Shown piece by piece: positions 17,063-26,580 of a stretch of DNA of 64,000 bases (its first letter is position 1; each line of letters begins with the position of its first letter). A model generated the notes under the pieces. The model saw only the letters and a program-made list of their open reading frames with translations, searched no databases and was not told the origin of the DNA. Position numbers and translations under genes: made by a program. This DNA is from Streptomyces sp. TN58 (GTDB lineage Bacteria; Actinomycetota; Actinomycetes; Streptomycetales; Streptomycetaceae): assembly GCF_001941845.1 (NCBI RefSeq), contig NZ_CP018870.1, forward strand, positions 3,157,501 to 3,221,500, read 5' to 3'.

Positions 17063-18622
17063 TCAGTCCTGGACCACCAGGGCCGGGGTGGACTTCGTCA
17101 GGACCTCGCCGCGGAAGAAGGCGGGGCTGCGGCGCTCGGTGACGAACATGATCACCAGGCCGAGGGCGAGCAGGCCGACGCCGATGATGAACACGCTGCC
17201 GACGCCGAGGACGGTGGAACCGGATCCGTAGGCCGGGTCCCACATGTCGAAGAGCGTCTTGCAGAAGACCGCGGCCAGGAGGACTCCGCCGAGGACCGGG
17301 AAGACGCCCTTGAAGAACAGGTCGCGGGAGGAGCGGCGCAGCTCGGCGCGGAAGTACCAGGCGCAGGCGAAGGCGGTCAGCGAGTAGTAGAAGCAGATCA
17401 TCAGGCCGAGCGCGAAGATCGTGTCGGTCAGGACGTTCTCGCTGACCAGGGTCATCACCGTGTAGAAGAGCCCGGTGGCGACGCCCGCCATGACGGTGGC
17501 GCGGCCCGGGGTCTTGAAGCGCGGGTGGACCTTGGCGTAGGAGGGCGGCAGCGCCTCGTACGTCGACATCGCGAGGACCGTGCGGGCCACCGGGATGAAG
17601 GTGGTCTGGAGGGAGGCCGCGGCGGAGGCCAGGACGGCGACGAAGAGCAGGACGCCGAGGACCGGGCCCATCACGGGGCCGGCGAGGGCCGCGAAGACGT
17701 TGTCGGAGGTCTCCTCGTTGGCGAGGCCGAGGCCTTCGCCGCCCGAGCCGACGGCCATCTGGGCGGCGACGCCGGTGGCGAGGTAGGAGCCGACGAGGAC
17801 GACCATCGCGATGAGCGAGGCGCGGCCGGGGGTCTTGGCGGAGCCGGTGGTCTCCTCGTTGGTGGCCAGGCACGCGTCCCAGCCCCAGTACATGAAGATC
17901 GAGAGGGAGAGTCCGGCGGTGAAGGCGGCCATGGACTCGACCGCGAAGGGGTTCATCCAGGACCAGGAGAAGTCCAGGCCGGTGTCGAAGGTGCCGGCGG
18001 AGGCCTTCTGGAGGGCCATGGCGACGAAGACGGCGAGTACGACGAGCTGGAGGCCGACGAGTGCGTACTGGACGCCCTTGGTGGCGGTCATGCCGCGGTA
18101 GCTGATGGCGGTCGCGAGGGCGACCAGGGTCAGGCAGGTGGCGATGTGGACGAGCTTGTTGTCGTCCAGGGCGGCGATCGACGGGTTGTTCGTGATCTCG
18201 CCGGCCAGCAGCCAGAAGTAGGAGGTGGCGACGCCCGCGAGGTTGGAGAGGACGATGATCGTGGCGATCACCAGGCCCCAGCCGCACATCCAGCCGATGC
18301 GCGGGCCGAAGGCCTTGACGGTCCAGGTGAAGGAGGTGCCGCAGTCCGGCACGGCCTTGTTGAGCTCGCGGTAGGCGAAGGCGACCAGGAGCATCGGGAG
18401 GAAGCCGGCGAGGAAGATCGCGGGCATCTGCATGCCGACCTCGCCGGCGGTGGAGCCGAGGGTCGAGGTCAGGCAGTAGACGGGGGCGACGGTGGAGATG
18501 CCGATGACGGCGCTGCCCACGAGCCCGACGGACCCCTTGCCGAGGCCCTTGCCGCGAACGTCGCCGTCGGCCACGCCGCTTACCGTGTCTCCGGCCTGAG
18601 GCCGAACGTCCAGCTGAGTCAT
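17063..18622 (-). CDS. APC-family amino acid permease
   Basis: 519 residues with about 12 hydrophobic segments. The APC start pattern GLVGSAVIGISTVAPVYCLTSTLG, with its unwound-helix glycine and small-residue motif, begins near residue 31, followed by PDCGTSFTWTVKAFGPRIGWMCGW, typical of the amino acid/polyamine transporter superfamily. It imports an amino acid or amine across the cytoplasmic membrane by H+ or Na+ symport or exchange; the substrate cannot be read from sequence. It is monocistronic: 346 nt free upstream and a terminator downstream. Confidence 0.93.
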   Translation of the reverse strand: MTQLDVRPQAGDTVSGVADGDVRGKGLGKGSVGLVGSAVIGISTVAPVYCLTSTLGSTAGEVGMQMPAIFLAGFLPMLLVAFAYRELNKAVPDCGTSFTWTVKAFGPRIGWMCGWGLVIATIIVLSNLAGVATSYFWLLAGEITNNPSIAALDDNKLVHIATCLTLVALATAISYRGMTATKGVQYALVGLQLVVLAVFVAMALQKASAGTFDTGLDFSWSWMNPFAVESMAAFTAGLSLSIFMYWGWDACLATNEETTGSAKTPGRASLIAMVVLVGSYLATGVAAQMAVGSGGEGLGLANEETSDNVFAALAGPVMGPVLGVLLFVAVLASAAASLQTTFIPVARTVLAMSTYEALPPSYAKVHPRFKTPGRATVMAGVATGLFYTVMTLVSENVLTDTIFALGLMICFYYSLTAFACAWYFRAELRRSSRDLFFKGVFPVLGGVLLAAVFCKTLFDMWDPAYGSGSTVLGVGSVFIIGVGLLALGLVIMFVTERRSPAFFRGEVLTKSTPALVVQD

Positions 18623-18968
18623 GGGTCAGGACGTTAGATGGTGCGTATTCCACATCTGGAGGATTGAACTCCGGAAGCGAACAGGCCCTGACGCCTTGGA
18701 ATCCTGAGGGTCGAGCCCTTCCCCGGCGCTCAATGCAAGGGCGACCCAGCCGTCCGGCCCTCAATCAGCAGGCGCGACGAAGAGGCTTTCATCATGCGGA
18801 AACCGCAGCCATGCCCGATTTGCGCCATTCCAAACTTTCCGTCGTGACTTTGCGGTGACCTGCGGTAACGCGGTATGCGGCAGACCGGGACGCGGTGTAC
18901 GGCCGGGGTCGGCCGGGGTCGGCCGGGGGGTTGGCCGCCCTGCTGCCGTGATCGGCGAGACTGTCCCC
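18623..18968. other. 346-nt gene-free region upstream of permease and AlkD-like gene
   Basis: Divergent promoter region. It holds a short TGCGG-AAA-CCGCA inverted repeat (18795-18807) and three tandem copies of a 10-mer, GGCCGGGGTC (18901-18930, last copy imperfect). I see no coding frame with normal codon bias and no copy of the CTGACG palindrome. Confidence 0.6.
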
Positions 18969-20057
18969 ATGCCCACGGCCGATGAGCTCCTCAGCGCGGA
19001 CACCGTCACCACCCTCGCCCGCCTCCTCGCGCGCGCCGGCGGCCGCCCGTCCGCGCCCGCCCTGACCGCCCGCGCCACCGCCCTGGACGGGCTGACGTAC
19101 AGCGGCAGGGTCGCCGCCGTGCGCGACGCGGTCCTCGCCGACCTCCCCGAGGACTGGCCGGCCTTCGAGGCCGTCGTGCGCGCCGCCCTCACCGAGCCCG
19201 GCTTCGAGGGCTGGATGACCTTCCCCGTCAACGAGGCTGTCGCCGTCCGCGGGCTGCAGGTGTTCGAGCCCGGGCTGGAGCTGCTGCACGCCCTCACCCC
19301 CCGGCTGACCGCCGAATCCGCCGTACGCCCCTTCCTGCGCGCCGACCCCGACCGCGCCCTGGCCGTCATACGGAAGTGGACGGACGACCCGGACCCGCAC
19401 GTGCGGCGCCTGGCCAGCGAGGGGACCCGCCCCCGGCTGCCGTGGGCCCCGCAGCTCCCCGCCTTCGTCGCCGACCCTCGCCCCGCCCTGCCGGTGCTGG
19501 ACGCCCTCTACCTCGACGAGTCCGAGTACGTCCGCCGCTCCGTCTCCAACCACCTCAACGACATCAGCCGGGACCACCCCCTCCTCGCCGTGGAGACCGC
19601 GGCCCGCTGGCTGGCCGCGCCCGCCGACACTACGGACCGCGTCGTCCGGCACGGCCTGCGCACCCTGGTCAAGGCCGGCCGGCCCGAGGCGCTGACCCTC
19701 CTCGGGCACGCCCCGGACGTACCGGTCACCGTGCGCGGGCCGGTGGTGACCACCCCACGGGTGGCCGTCGGCGAGTACCTCGTCTTCGACTACGCCGTCA
19801 CCAACACCGGCGAGCTCCCGGCCGAGCTGGTGATCGACTACGTCGTGCACCACACGAAGGCGAACGGCACCCGCACCCCGAAGGTCTTCAAGCTCCTCAC
19901 CCGCCCGCTGGCCCCCGGCGAAACCCTCGGCGGCACCAAGCGGCACTCCTTCAAGCCGATCACCACCCGCCGCTACCACTCCGGCGAACACCTGGTGCAG
20001 CTCCAGGTCAACGGCCGCGTCCGCGGGGAGGCCGTCTTCTCCCTGGACGCCGGCTGA
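18969..20057 (+). CDS. AlkD-like HEAT-repeat protein (DNA alkylation repair family)
   Basis: 362 residues. The pattern RKWTDDPDPHVRRLASEGTRPRLPWA (given as scattered key residues: W-D-x4-RRLASEG-RPRLPW) and EYVRRSVSNHLNDISRDHP are characteristic of the AlkD-related HEAT-repeat family. AlkC/AlkD glycosylases remove 3- and 7-alkyl purines without base flipping; many distant members have no proven glycosylase activity. The last 110 residues form a beta-rich extension (VGEYLVFDYAVTNTGELPAEL) resembling an immunoglobulin-like fold, which AlkD itself lacks but some AlkC-type proteins have. Start ATG 18969. Convergent with the aldehyde dehydrogenase. Confidence 0.85.
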   Translation: MPTADELLSADTVTTLARLLARAGGRPSAPALTARATALDGLTYSGRVAAVRDAVLADLPEDWPAFEAVVRAALTEPGFEGWMTFPVNEAVAVRGLQVFEPGLELLHALTPRLTAESAVRPFLRADPDRALAVIRKWTDDPDPHVRRLASEGTRPRLPWAPQLPAFVADPRPALPVLDALYLDESEYVRRSVSNHLNDISRDHPLLAVETAARWLAAPADTTDRVVRHGLRTLVKAGRPEALTLLGHAPDVPVTVRGPVVTTPRVAVGEYLVFDYAVTNTGELPAELVIDYVVHHTKANGTRTPKVFKLLTRPLAPGETLGGTKRHSFKPITTRRYHSGEHLVQLQVNGRVRGEAVFSLDAG

Positions 20058-20088
20058 CCCGCGCGACCGGCTCCCGCCCGGCCGCGGG

Positions 20089-21552
20089 CTACGTCGTCCA
20101 GACGATCGACTGGATCTCGCTGTAGGCGTGCAGGGCGTACGAGCCGACGTCACGGCCGACCCCGCTGCGCTTGAAGCCGCCGAAGGGGGCCTCCATGTTG
20201 CGCCCGACGGTGTTCACGCCGACCCCGCCCGCGCGCAGCCGCCGCGCCACGCGGAAGGCGCGTGCCGCGTCGCCGGACCACACGTAGGACAGCAGCCCGA
20301 AGTCGCTGTCGTCGGCCAGCCGGACCGCTTCGTCCTCGCCGCCGTCGAAGGGGACGACCACGACGACCGGGCCGAAGATCTCCTCGCGGACCACCCGCAT
20401 GTCGTTCGTGCAGTCCACGAGCAGGGTCGGCGCCACGTAGAAGCCGCGGCCGTCCCCGACCACGGGGCGCTCGCCGCCGTACGCGATCCGTGCGCCCTCC
20501 TTCCGGCCCAGCTCGACGTACGACTCCACGCGGTCGCGGTGCGCCGCCGAGATGACCGGGCCGACGACCGTCCCGGCCGCCGCCGGGTCGCCGACCTTCA
20601 TGAAGGCGAGGTAGCCGGTGAGCTTGTCCACCAGCTGTCGGTAGACCGACCGGTGGACGATCACGCGCGTGGGGGCGGTGCAGATCTGCCCGGAGTAGAA
20701 GGAGAAGGTGGTGCCGATCCCCGAGACCGCCGCGTCCAGGTCGGCGTCCTCGAAGACGATCGCCGCACCCTTGCCGCCGAGTTCCATCAGCTGCCGCTTC
20801 ATCGTCCGGCCGCAGACCTCGGCGATGCGCTGCCCGACGGCCGTCGAGCCGGTGAAGGACACCATGTCCACGTCCGGCGAGTCGACGGCGGCCTCGCCGA
20901 CCGCCACCGACTGGCCGTTCACCACGTTGACGACGCCCGCCGGGACGCCGGCCTCGTGCAGTGCCTCGGCCATCCTGAACACCGACAGCGGGTCCTGCGG
21001 GGCGGGCTTGACCACCACCGTGTTGCCCATGGCCAGGGCCGGGGCCACCTTGCCGGCCGGGTTCGCCCACGGGTTGTTGTAGGAGGTGATGCAGGTGACG
21101 ACGCCGACCGGCCGGCGGACCTCCAGCGCGCCCAGGATGCTCGCCCCTCCCATCGGGCCGGCCTCGGTGACCTGGGGCGGCAGCCCCTTCTCGACCGGCT
21201 CCAGGGCGCCCTTGGCGTACCGGCGGAAGCGTGCGACGCCGACGCCGACCTGCATGCCCCGCGCGATGCCGGTCGGGGCGCCCGTCTCGGCGCGGGCCAG
21301 CGCCGACCACGGTTCGAACTCGCGCTGCATGATGTCCGCGGCCCGGTCGAGGATCGCCGCCCGTTCCTGCGGGGTGGTGCGCGACCAGCTGCCGAAGGCG
21401 TCGGCCGCGGCTCGGGCGGCGTCGGCGACCTGTTCGCGGGAGGCCTCCGGTGCGAGTCCGACCACCGACTCGTCGGCCGGGTTGACCACCTCGTAGTGGC
21501 CGCCGGCCGGCTCCACCCACTCGCCGCCGATGTAAAGGGGTTGTGTGTTCAC
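20089..21552 (-). CDS. aldehyde dehydrogenase
   Basis: 487 residues, standard ALDH length. Visible are the NPWANPAGKVAPALAMGNTVVVKPA cofactor region (key residues N, K and KPA), FTGSTAVG, the general-base Glu in MELGGKG and the catalytic Cys in SGQICTAPTR. It oxidises an aldehyde to a carboxylate with NAD(P)+. The GTG start overlaps the stop of the upstream amidohydrolase (GTGA), so the two are translationally coupled and leave as one leftward operon that probably begins at 24.68 kb behind the operator pair. This context puts it in the catabolic regulon. Confidence 0.93.
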   Translation of the reverse strand: MNTQPLYIGGEWVEPAGGHYEVVNPADESVVGLAPEASREQVADAARAAADAFGSWSRTTPQERAAILDRAADIMQREFEPWSALARAETGAPTGIARGMQVGVGVARFRRYAKGALEPVEKGLPPQVTEAGPMGGASILGALEVRRPVGVVTCITSYNNPWANPAGKVAPALAMGNTVVVKPAPQDPLSVFRMAEALHEAGVPAGVVNVVNGQSVAVGEAAVDSPDVDMVSFTGSTAVGQRIAEVCGRTMKRQLMELGGKGAAIVFEDADLDAAVSGIGTTFSFYSGQICTAPTRVIVHRSVYRQLVDKLTGYLAFMKVGDPAAAGTVVGPVISAAHRDRVESYVELGRKEGARIAYGGERPVVGDGRGFYVAPTLLVDCTNDMRVVREEIFGPVVVVVPFDGGEDEAVRLADDSDFGLLSYVWSGDAARAFRVARRLRAGGVGVNTVGRNMEAPFGGFKRSGVGRDVGSYALHAYSEIQSIVWTT

Positions 21553-23288
21553 CTGGTGCTCACCGTCCGGGTGTCGCGGCCCGAGCGCAGCACGACGCCG
21601 GGGACGGCGCCCGTGATCTGATCGTCGCGGATGGTCTCCACGCCGTTGACCCGTACCGAGACGACGCCGATGGCGCGCGCGTCCAGGCGGGGGCTGTCGC
21701 CGGGCAGGTCGTGGACGAGGGTGGCCGGTCCCGCCTCGATGCGGTCGGGGTCGAAGAGGACCAGGTCGGCGTGGTAGCCCTCGGCGAGCCGGCCGCGCTC
21801 GCGCAGGCCGAACAACCGGGCCGGGTCGTCGGTGAGCATCCGTACGGCCTGTTCCAGCGGCAGGAGCTTGCGGCCGCGCAGGCAGTCGCCGAGGAAGCGG
21901 GTTGTGTACGGGGCTCCGCACATCCGGTCCAGGTGCGCGCCGGCGTCGGAGCCGCCCAGCATGACGTCCTCGTGCTGCCAGGTCTCGGCGCGCAGGGCCC
22001 AGGTCGCCGGGTCGTTGTCGGTGGGCATGGGCCAGAGCACGGTGCGCAGGTCGTCGTTGGCGCAGATCTCGACGAGGCACTGGAAGGGGTCCTGGCCGCG
22101 TTCGGCGGCGATGTCGTCGACGACCCGTCCGGTGAGTCCTTCGTTCTCCTTGCTGTAGGTGTCGCCGATGACGTACCGGCCGAAGTTCGCCAGGCGGCGG
22201 AAGACTCCGGCTTCCTTGCTGTCGGCGCGGCGCAGCATCTCGGCGCGGACGTCCGGGTCGCGGAGCCTGACGATCCGTTCGGGGACGGGCAGGCCGAGGA
22301 CGTCGCCCCATCCGGGGATGAGGTTCAGTGCGCAGAAGGTGCCGAGGGACATGTTCATGGGGGTGAGGATCGGCATGGTGAGGGCGACGATGCGGCCGCC
22401 GGCCTTGCGGGCGCGTTCGCTGGGGACCAGCTGGCGCGGGACGCGTTCGGGGACGGCCGCGTCGATGGTGAGGACGTTCCAGTTCAGGGGCCTGCCGGCG
22501 GCGGCGCTCATGTCGACGAGGAGGTCGATCTCCTCGTCGGCGAACTGGTCGAGGCAGCCGGCGACGATCGCTTCGAGCTGGGTGCCCTCGTGTTCGGCGA
22601 CGGCGCGGGACAGCGCGAGCAGTTCGGCGGCCTTGGCGTGCCGGGAGGCGACGGGGGCGCCCGCGCCGTCGGAGTGGGTGGCGGACTGGGTGGTGGACAG
22701 GCCCCAGGCACCGGCGTCCATGGCGTCGTGGAGGAGGTCGAGCATCTGCCGCATCTGCTCGGGGGTGGGCTGTCCGCCGACGGCCGCCTCGCCCATGACG
22801 TGGCGGCGCAGGGCGCAGTGGCCGACCATGAAGCCGGCGTTGACGGCGATTCGCCCTTCCAGGGCGTCGAGGTACTCGCCGAAGGTGGACCAGGTCCAGT
22901 CGACGCCCTCCTCCAGGGCCGCCAGGGCCATGCCCTCGACCTTGCTCATCATGCGGCGTGTGTAGTCGGCGTCCTCGGGGCGGTCCGGGTTGAGCGGGGC
23001 GAGGGTGAAGCCGCAGTTCCCGCCGGCGATGGTGGTGACGCCGTGGTTCATGGAGGGGGTGGCGTACGGGTCCCAGAAGAGCTGGGCGTCGTAGTGCGTG
23101 TGCGGGTCGACGAAGCCGGGGGTGAGCACGAGGCCGGTGGCGTCCTCACTGGTGCGGGCCTCCTCGGTGACGGTGCCGGGTGCGGCGATGACGGCGATGC
23201 GGCCGTCGCGTATGCCGAGGTCCGCGACGCGGGCGGGGGCGCCGGTGCCGTCCACGACGGTCGCGCCCTTGATCAGGTGGTCGAGCAT
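21549..23288 (-). CDS. D-aminoacylase / N-acyl-D-amino-acid deacylase-type amidohydrolase
   Basis: 579 residues. The N-terminal beta strand LIKGATVVDGTGAPARVADLGIRDGRIAVIA begins the amidohydrolase fold, and TPGFVDPHTHYDAQLFWDP holds the metal-binding HxH. Later HCALRRHVMGEAA and GGSDAGAHLDRMCGAPYTT match the D-aminoacylase subfamily (Amidohydro_3). The enzyme hydrolyses an N-acyl or cyclic amide bond; the substrate here is unknown and may be an amide intermediate in the surrounding pathway. Start ATG 23288. The gap to the upstream LLM gene is 258 nt and carries an inverted repeat, so the link to that operon is likely but not certain. Confidence 0.9.
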   Translation of the reverse strand: MLDHLIKGATVVDGTGAPARVADLGIRDGRIAVIAAPGTVTEEARTSEDATGLVLTPGFVDPHTHYDAQLFWDPYATPSMNHGVTTIAGGNCGFTLAPLNPDRPEDADYTRRMMSKVEGMALAALEEGVDWTWSTFGEYLDALEGRIAVNAGFMVGHCALRRHVMGEAAVGGQPTPEQMRQMLDLLHDAMDAGAWGLSTTQSATHSDGAGAPVASRHAKAAELLALSRAVAEHEGTQLEAIVAGCLDQFADEEIDLLVDMSAAAGRPLNWNVLTIDAAVPERVPRQLVPSERARKAGGRIVALTMPILTPMNMSLGTFCALNLIPGWGDVLGLPVPERIVRLRDPDVRAEMLRRADSKEAGVFRRLANFGRYVIGDTYSKENEGLTGRVVDDIAAERGQDPFQCLVEICANDDLRTVLWPMPTDNDPATWALRAETWQHEDVMLGGSDAGAHLDRMCGAPYTTRFLGDCLRGRKLLPLEQAVRMLTDDPARLFGLRERGRLAEGYHADLVLFDPDRIEAGPATLVHDLPGDSPRLDARAIGVVSVRVNGVETIRDDQITGAVPGVVLRSGRDTRTVSTR

Positions 23289-23346
23289 GGCGTCCTCTCT
23301 GCCGGTGTTCGCGCGTTGCGGCCCGTCTCGTGGGGCTCCGCCCGCC

Positions 23347-23463
23347 TTCAGCCCCGTCGGCGTTTGAGGCGCGGGTCCGGGCAGAGCCCGGTGCCCGGCG
23401 GAGCCGGGTTGCCGGGGAGCCACCCCAGACCCCGCGCCTCGAACGCCGGCGAGGCTGGGTGTG
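23347..23463. repeat. inverted pair of Streptomyces-type intergenic repeats
   Basis: Two inverted copies of an element with core CGGCGTTTGAGGCGCGGG (left copy about 23347-23379, right copy about 23430-23463), with pairing GC-rich sequence between. A related piece occurs at 57791-57825. I recognise this GGCGTTTGAGGC core as a frequent intergenic repeat in Streptomyces genomes; it can fold as a long hairpin and may end transcription. Confidence 0.65.
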
Positions 23464-23546
23464 CCCCGGCCGGTGGCCGCCCAGCCGGGGCGGGTGCGGG
23501 ACGGCGGTCCGGGAAGACGCCGTCCCCGTGGATGCCCCCGCAGGGG

Positions 23547-24677
23547 TCAGGCGGACTGACGGAAGCGGGTCGTGCGGTGGACCGGGTCCGTGTCGATGTG
23601 CGGGATCACGTGCTCGCCGATCAGCTTGATCGTGGTCATCGTGTCCTCGTACCCGACGCCGGTCGGCAGGCCGAAGGAGAGCTGGTCGGCACCCGCCTGC
23701 TCCCAGCGCTTGCACTGGGCCCGCACCTCCGAGGGGTCGCCGCAGATGAGGAGTTCCTCGGCGATCAGCAGCTCGATGATCTCCGCGTTGTACTCCGGCA
23801 GGGTCTCGGGCCACTGGGGGATCGCCTCGGGCCGCGGGAAGGTGTCGTGGTAGCGGAAGACCAGTGACTGGAAGCGGTTCATGTGGGCGTTGACGGCGAT
23901 CTCGACGGCCTTGTCGTGGGTCTCGGCGCAGATCGCGGTGGAGGTGACCATCACGTTGTCGTTGACGAAGGCGCCGATGGCCTTCGCCTCCCTGACGGCC
24001 GTCTTGTACTGGTCGAGCACCCACTCCATGTCGGAGACCTTCTGCACGCTGAAGCCCAGCACGCCGAGGCCCTTCCTGGCCGCCATCGCGTAGGAGGAGG
24101 GCGAGCCGGCGGCGTACCACATGGCCGGGTGGGCCTTGCCGTACGGCTTGGGGAAGACCTTCCGCGGCGGCAGCGACCAGTGCTTGCCCTGGAATCCCTC
24201 GTACTCCTCCTGGAGGAACATCTTGGGGAATTCCGCGATGGTCTCCTCCCAGATCTCCTTGGTGGCGTTCATGTCCTCGATGCCCGGCAGGAAGCCGAGT
24301 ATCTCGTGGCTGCCGGCGCCGCGGCCGGTGCCGAACTCGAAGCGGCCCCTGGAGAGGTGGTCGAGCATGGCGACCTTCTCGGCCACCTTGACGGGGTGGT
24401 TCACGGGGGCGAGCGGGTTGAAGATGCCGGAGCCGAGGTGGATGCGCTCGGTGGCGTGCGCGAGGTAGCCGAGGAACACCTCGTTCGCCGACAGGTGCGA
24501 GTACTCCTCCAGGAAGTGGTGCTCGGAGGCCCAGGCGTACTTGAAGCCGGACTTGTCGGCCTGGATGACGTACTCGGTCTCCTCGACCAGCGCCTTGTGC
24601 TCTGCCTCGGGGTCGACCCTGGACCGCGCCTCAGGCACGTATCCCTGCACGAAGAGCCCGAATTCCAAGGGGTTCAC
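23547..24677 (-). CDS. LLM class flavin- or F420-dependent oxidoreductase
   Basis: 376 residues, luciferase-like TIM barrel: MNPLEFGLFVQGYVPEAR start, KYAWASEHHFLEEYSHLSANEVFLGYLA (key EHHF), IHLGSGIFNP and MLDHLSRGRFEFGTGRG. The long form with EHHF resembles flavin-dependent group members more than the short F420-specific ones, so the cofactor is open. GTG start 24677 with AAGGA upstream. Two copies of the CTGACG palindrome lie 13 and 74 nt upstream, the closest being perfect. It probably heads the operon that continues into the amidohydrolase and aldehyde dehydrogenase. Confidence 0.9.
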   Translation of the reverse strand: MNPLEFGLFVQGYVPEARSRVDPEAEHKALVEETEYVIQADKSGFKYAWASEHHFLEEYSHLSANEVFLGYLAHATERIHLGSGIFNPLAPVNHPVKVAEKVAMLDHLSRGRFEFGTGRGAGSHEILGFLPGIEDMNATKEIWEETIAEFPKMFLQEEYEGFQGKHWSLPPRKVFPKPYGKAHPAMWYAAGSPSSYAMAARKGLGVLGFSVQKVSDMEWVLDQYKTAVREAKAIGAFVNDNVMVTSTAICAETHDKAVEIAVNAHMNRFQSLVFRYHDTFPRPEAIPQWPETLPEYNAEIIELLIAEELLICGDPSEVRAQCKRWEQAGADQLSFGLPTGVGYEDTMTTIKLIGEHVIPHIDTDPVHRTTRFRQSA

Positions 24678-24689
24678 CGTCCTTCGGTT

Positions 24690-24706
24690 TCTGACGTTGC
24701 GTCAGA
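24690..24706. promoter_or_regulatory. CTGACG-N3-CGTCAG operator (perfect)
   Basis: TCTGACG-TTG-CGTCAGA, a perfect 7-3-7 palindrome 13 nt upstream of the LLM start at 24677. Confidence 0.85.
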
Positions 24707-24738
24707 TTTGATGTCCTGACTGTTCCACCGCCGGACCC

Positions 24739-24767
24739 GGAGCGTCAATACCTGACGCTCCATCAGC
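24739..24767. promoter_or_regulatory. second operator copy overlapping a 9-bp hairpin
   Basis: CCTGACG-CTC-CATCAGC (24751-24767) has one mismatch in the six-base arms. It overlaps a separate perfect inverted repeat, GGAGCGTCA (24739-24747) and TGACGCTCC (24753-24761) with a 5-nt loop, which could act as a weak terminator for the upstream SDR gene. Centre-to-centre distance from the first operator is about 61 nt. Confidence 0.6.
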
Positions 24768-24777
24768 TCCGCTGCGG

Positions 24778-25563
24778 CTACAGGACGCTGACGCCCGCCA
24801 TCCAGCCGCCGTCGATGACGAACGGCTGGCCGGTGATGTACGAGGAGTCGTCTCCGGTCAGGAACAGCGCCAGCCGGGCCACCTCCTCCGGCTGCCCCAC
24901 CCGCCCCATCGGCACCACGCGCCGGTAGAGCTCCGCCATCGCGTCCCGGGCCTCGTCGGTCATGTTCTCCGGGTCCAGCAGGCCCGGATTGGCCATCGGG
25001 GTGTCCACCGCGCCCGGGCACATCGCGTTGACCCGGATCCCCTTGGCGGCCAGTTCCAGCGCGGCCACCCGGGTCAGGCCCAGGATCGCGGCCTTGGTCG
25101 CGGCGTAGGTGCCGACGTAGGCCATGCCCGTCAGGCCGGTGTAGGAGGAGGTGTTGACGATGGTGCCGCCGCCGGCCGCCTCGATCTCGGGCGCCACCGT
25201 CTTGATCCCGAGGAAGGCGCCGACCTGGTTGACCTGGACCACCTGCTGGAACTCCTCCAGCGGGGTCGAGGTCAGCTCGTTGAAACGCAGGATGCCCGCG
25301 TTGTTGACCAGGCCGTCGATCCGGCCGAAGGCCTCCTTCGCGGCGGCGACGGCCGCCGCCCAGTCCTCCTCCCGGCTCACGTCCATCCGTACGTACCGGG
25401 CCCGGTCCTCGCCGATCTCCTTGGCCACGGCCGCGCCCTGCCCGTCCAGTACGTCGCCGAGGAGCACCTTGGCCCCCTCGGCGGCGAAGAGGCGGGCCTC
25501 CCGCTCGCCCTGGCCGCGCGCCGCACCGGTGACGATGACGACGCGCCCTTCCAGCTTGCCCAT
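24778..25563 (-). CDS. SDR oxidoreductase, hydroxysteroid-dehydrogenase-like
   Basis: 261 residues. Classical SDR motifs: TGAARGQG (about 12-19), DVSREED, NNAG, catalytic Ser in NTSSYTG, YxxTK (YAATK), then PGAVDTP and a final YITGQPFVIDGGW. The TGAARGQG loop and overall pattern resemble bacterial 3-alpha/20-beta-hydroxysteroid dehydrogenases and related glucose-1-dehydrogenase-like enzymes, NAD-linked. It starts 10 nt after the stop of the LLM gene at 25574, so they form one operon behind the operator at 26581. Confidence 0.92.
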   Translation of the reverse strand: MGKLEGRVVIVTGAARGQGEREARLFAAEGAKVLLGDVLDGQGAAVAKEIGEDRARYVRMDVSREEDWAAAVAAAKEAFGRIDGLVNNAGILRFNELTSTPLEEFQQVVQVNQVGAFLGIKTVAPEIEAAGGGTIVNTSSYTGLTGMAYVGTYAATKAAILGLTRVAALELAAKGIRVNAMCPGAVDTPMANPGLLDPENMTDEARDAMAELYRRVVPMGRVGQPEEVARLALFLTGDDSSYITGQPFVIDGGWMAGVSVL

Positions 25564-25573
25564 GCCGTATCCC

Positions 25574-26521
25574 CTAGCCGTTGAGGTGGGGGGCCACTTC
25601 GGCCCCGAAGGCGGTGATCTGGTCGACGAGTTCGGCGCGGTCGCGGCTGCGGAAGCGGACCTGGATCTGGTCCACGCCGATGGCCCCGTACTCCCTCAGG
25701 GACTCCGCGATCGCCTCCGGCTTGCCGGTGAGGGTGCGGCGGCCGGTGTCCCAGCCGGGCTCGCCGACGTACAGCGCCTCGGTGATCGCACCGACCTCGA
25801 AGGGCCCTTCCACCCCGGCCTCGGCGCGCAGCGCGCGGATCCGGGCGATCTGCGCCGGGAGCCGGTCGCGCGGGTCGCCCTGCGGGAGCCAGCCGTCCCC
25901 GCGGACCGCGGCCCGGCGGACGGCGGCGGGCGAGGAGCCGCCCACCCAGACGGGTATCCGCTCCTGGGCGGGCCGGGGCAGCTGCCCGAGGTCCCTGAAG
26001 GAGAACAGCTCGCCCTCGAACTCCGGGTACTCCTCGGGCCCGAGCGCCGCCCGCAGCGCGTCCAGGGTCTCGTCGAGGACGGGTCCGCGGCGCGCGAAGT
26101 CCACGCCGAGGACATCGAACTCCTCCCGCACGTGCCCGGCGCCGACGCCGAGGACCAGCCGGCCGCCGGAGAGGTGGTCGAGGGTCGCGTACTGCTTGGC
26201 GCTGACCAGCGGGTGGCGCAGGCCGAGGACGGCCACGTGGCTCAGCAGCCGCACGCGCTCGGTGATCCCGGCGAGGAAGGACAGCGTGGCGACCGGGTCG
26301 TACCAGACGGTGCTCATGGGCCCCGCGAGCCGCCGCGGGATCGCCACGTGGTCGCAGGTGGCCACGTACCCGAAGCCGGACCGGTCGGCGGCCCGCGCGA
26401 TCTCGGCGAGATCGGCGGCGGTCGCCGACGCCTCCCAGGGTTCGGCGTAGATGGTGCTCTGCGACTGGACCGGGAGCTGCATCCCGTAGACCAGCCGGCC
26501 TTCCTCGAACACGCGCGCCAT
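25574..26521 (-). CDS. LLM class F420-type oxidoreductase
   Basis: 315 residues; the start MARVFEEGRLVYGMQLPV is at ATG 26521. TIM-barrel signatures: YVATCDHVAIP, LSHVAVLGLRHPLVSAKQYATLDHLSGG and RLVLGVGAGHVREEFDVLG. The VGAGHVREEFDVLG loop is typical of the F420-dependent subgroup (TIGR03619-like). It should transfer hydride to or from a small organic substrate. First gene of the LLM-SDR operon; a near-perfect operator lies 60 nt upstream. Confidence 0.9.
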   Translation of the reverse strand: MARVFEEGRLVYGMQLPVQSQSTIYAEPWEASATAADLAEIARAADRSGFGYVATCDHVAIPRRLAGPMSTVWYDPVATLSFLAGITERVRLLSHVAVLGLRHPLVSAKQYATLDHLSGGRLVLGVGAGHVREEFDVLGVDFARRGPVLDETLDALRAALGPEEYPEFEGELFSFRDLGQLPRPAQERIPVWVGGSSPAAVRRAAVRGDGWLPQGDPRDRLPAQIARIRALRAEAGVEGPFEVGAITEALYVGEPGWDTGRRTLTGKPEAIAESLREYGAIGVDQIQVRFRSRDRAELVDQITAFGAEVAPHLNG

Positions 26522-26580
26522 GGCGGACCCGCCTCGCCTTCGTCTGCCGATCGTCATATCGGTGCCGGGCCATCGTGATA

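Noticed and set aside
22159..22965. 268-codon rightward frame inside the amidohydrolase gene
   Set aside because: It is antisense to a clear gene and gives a Ser/Arg/Ala-rich product without motifs.
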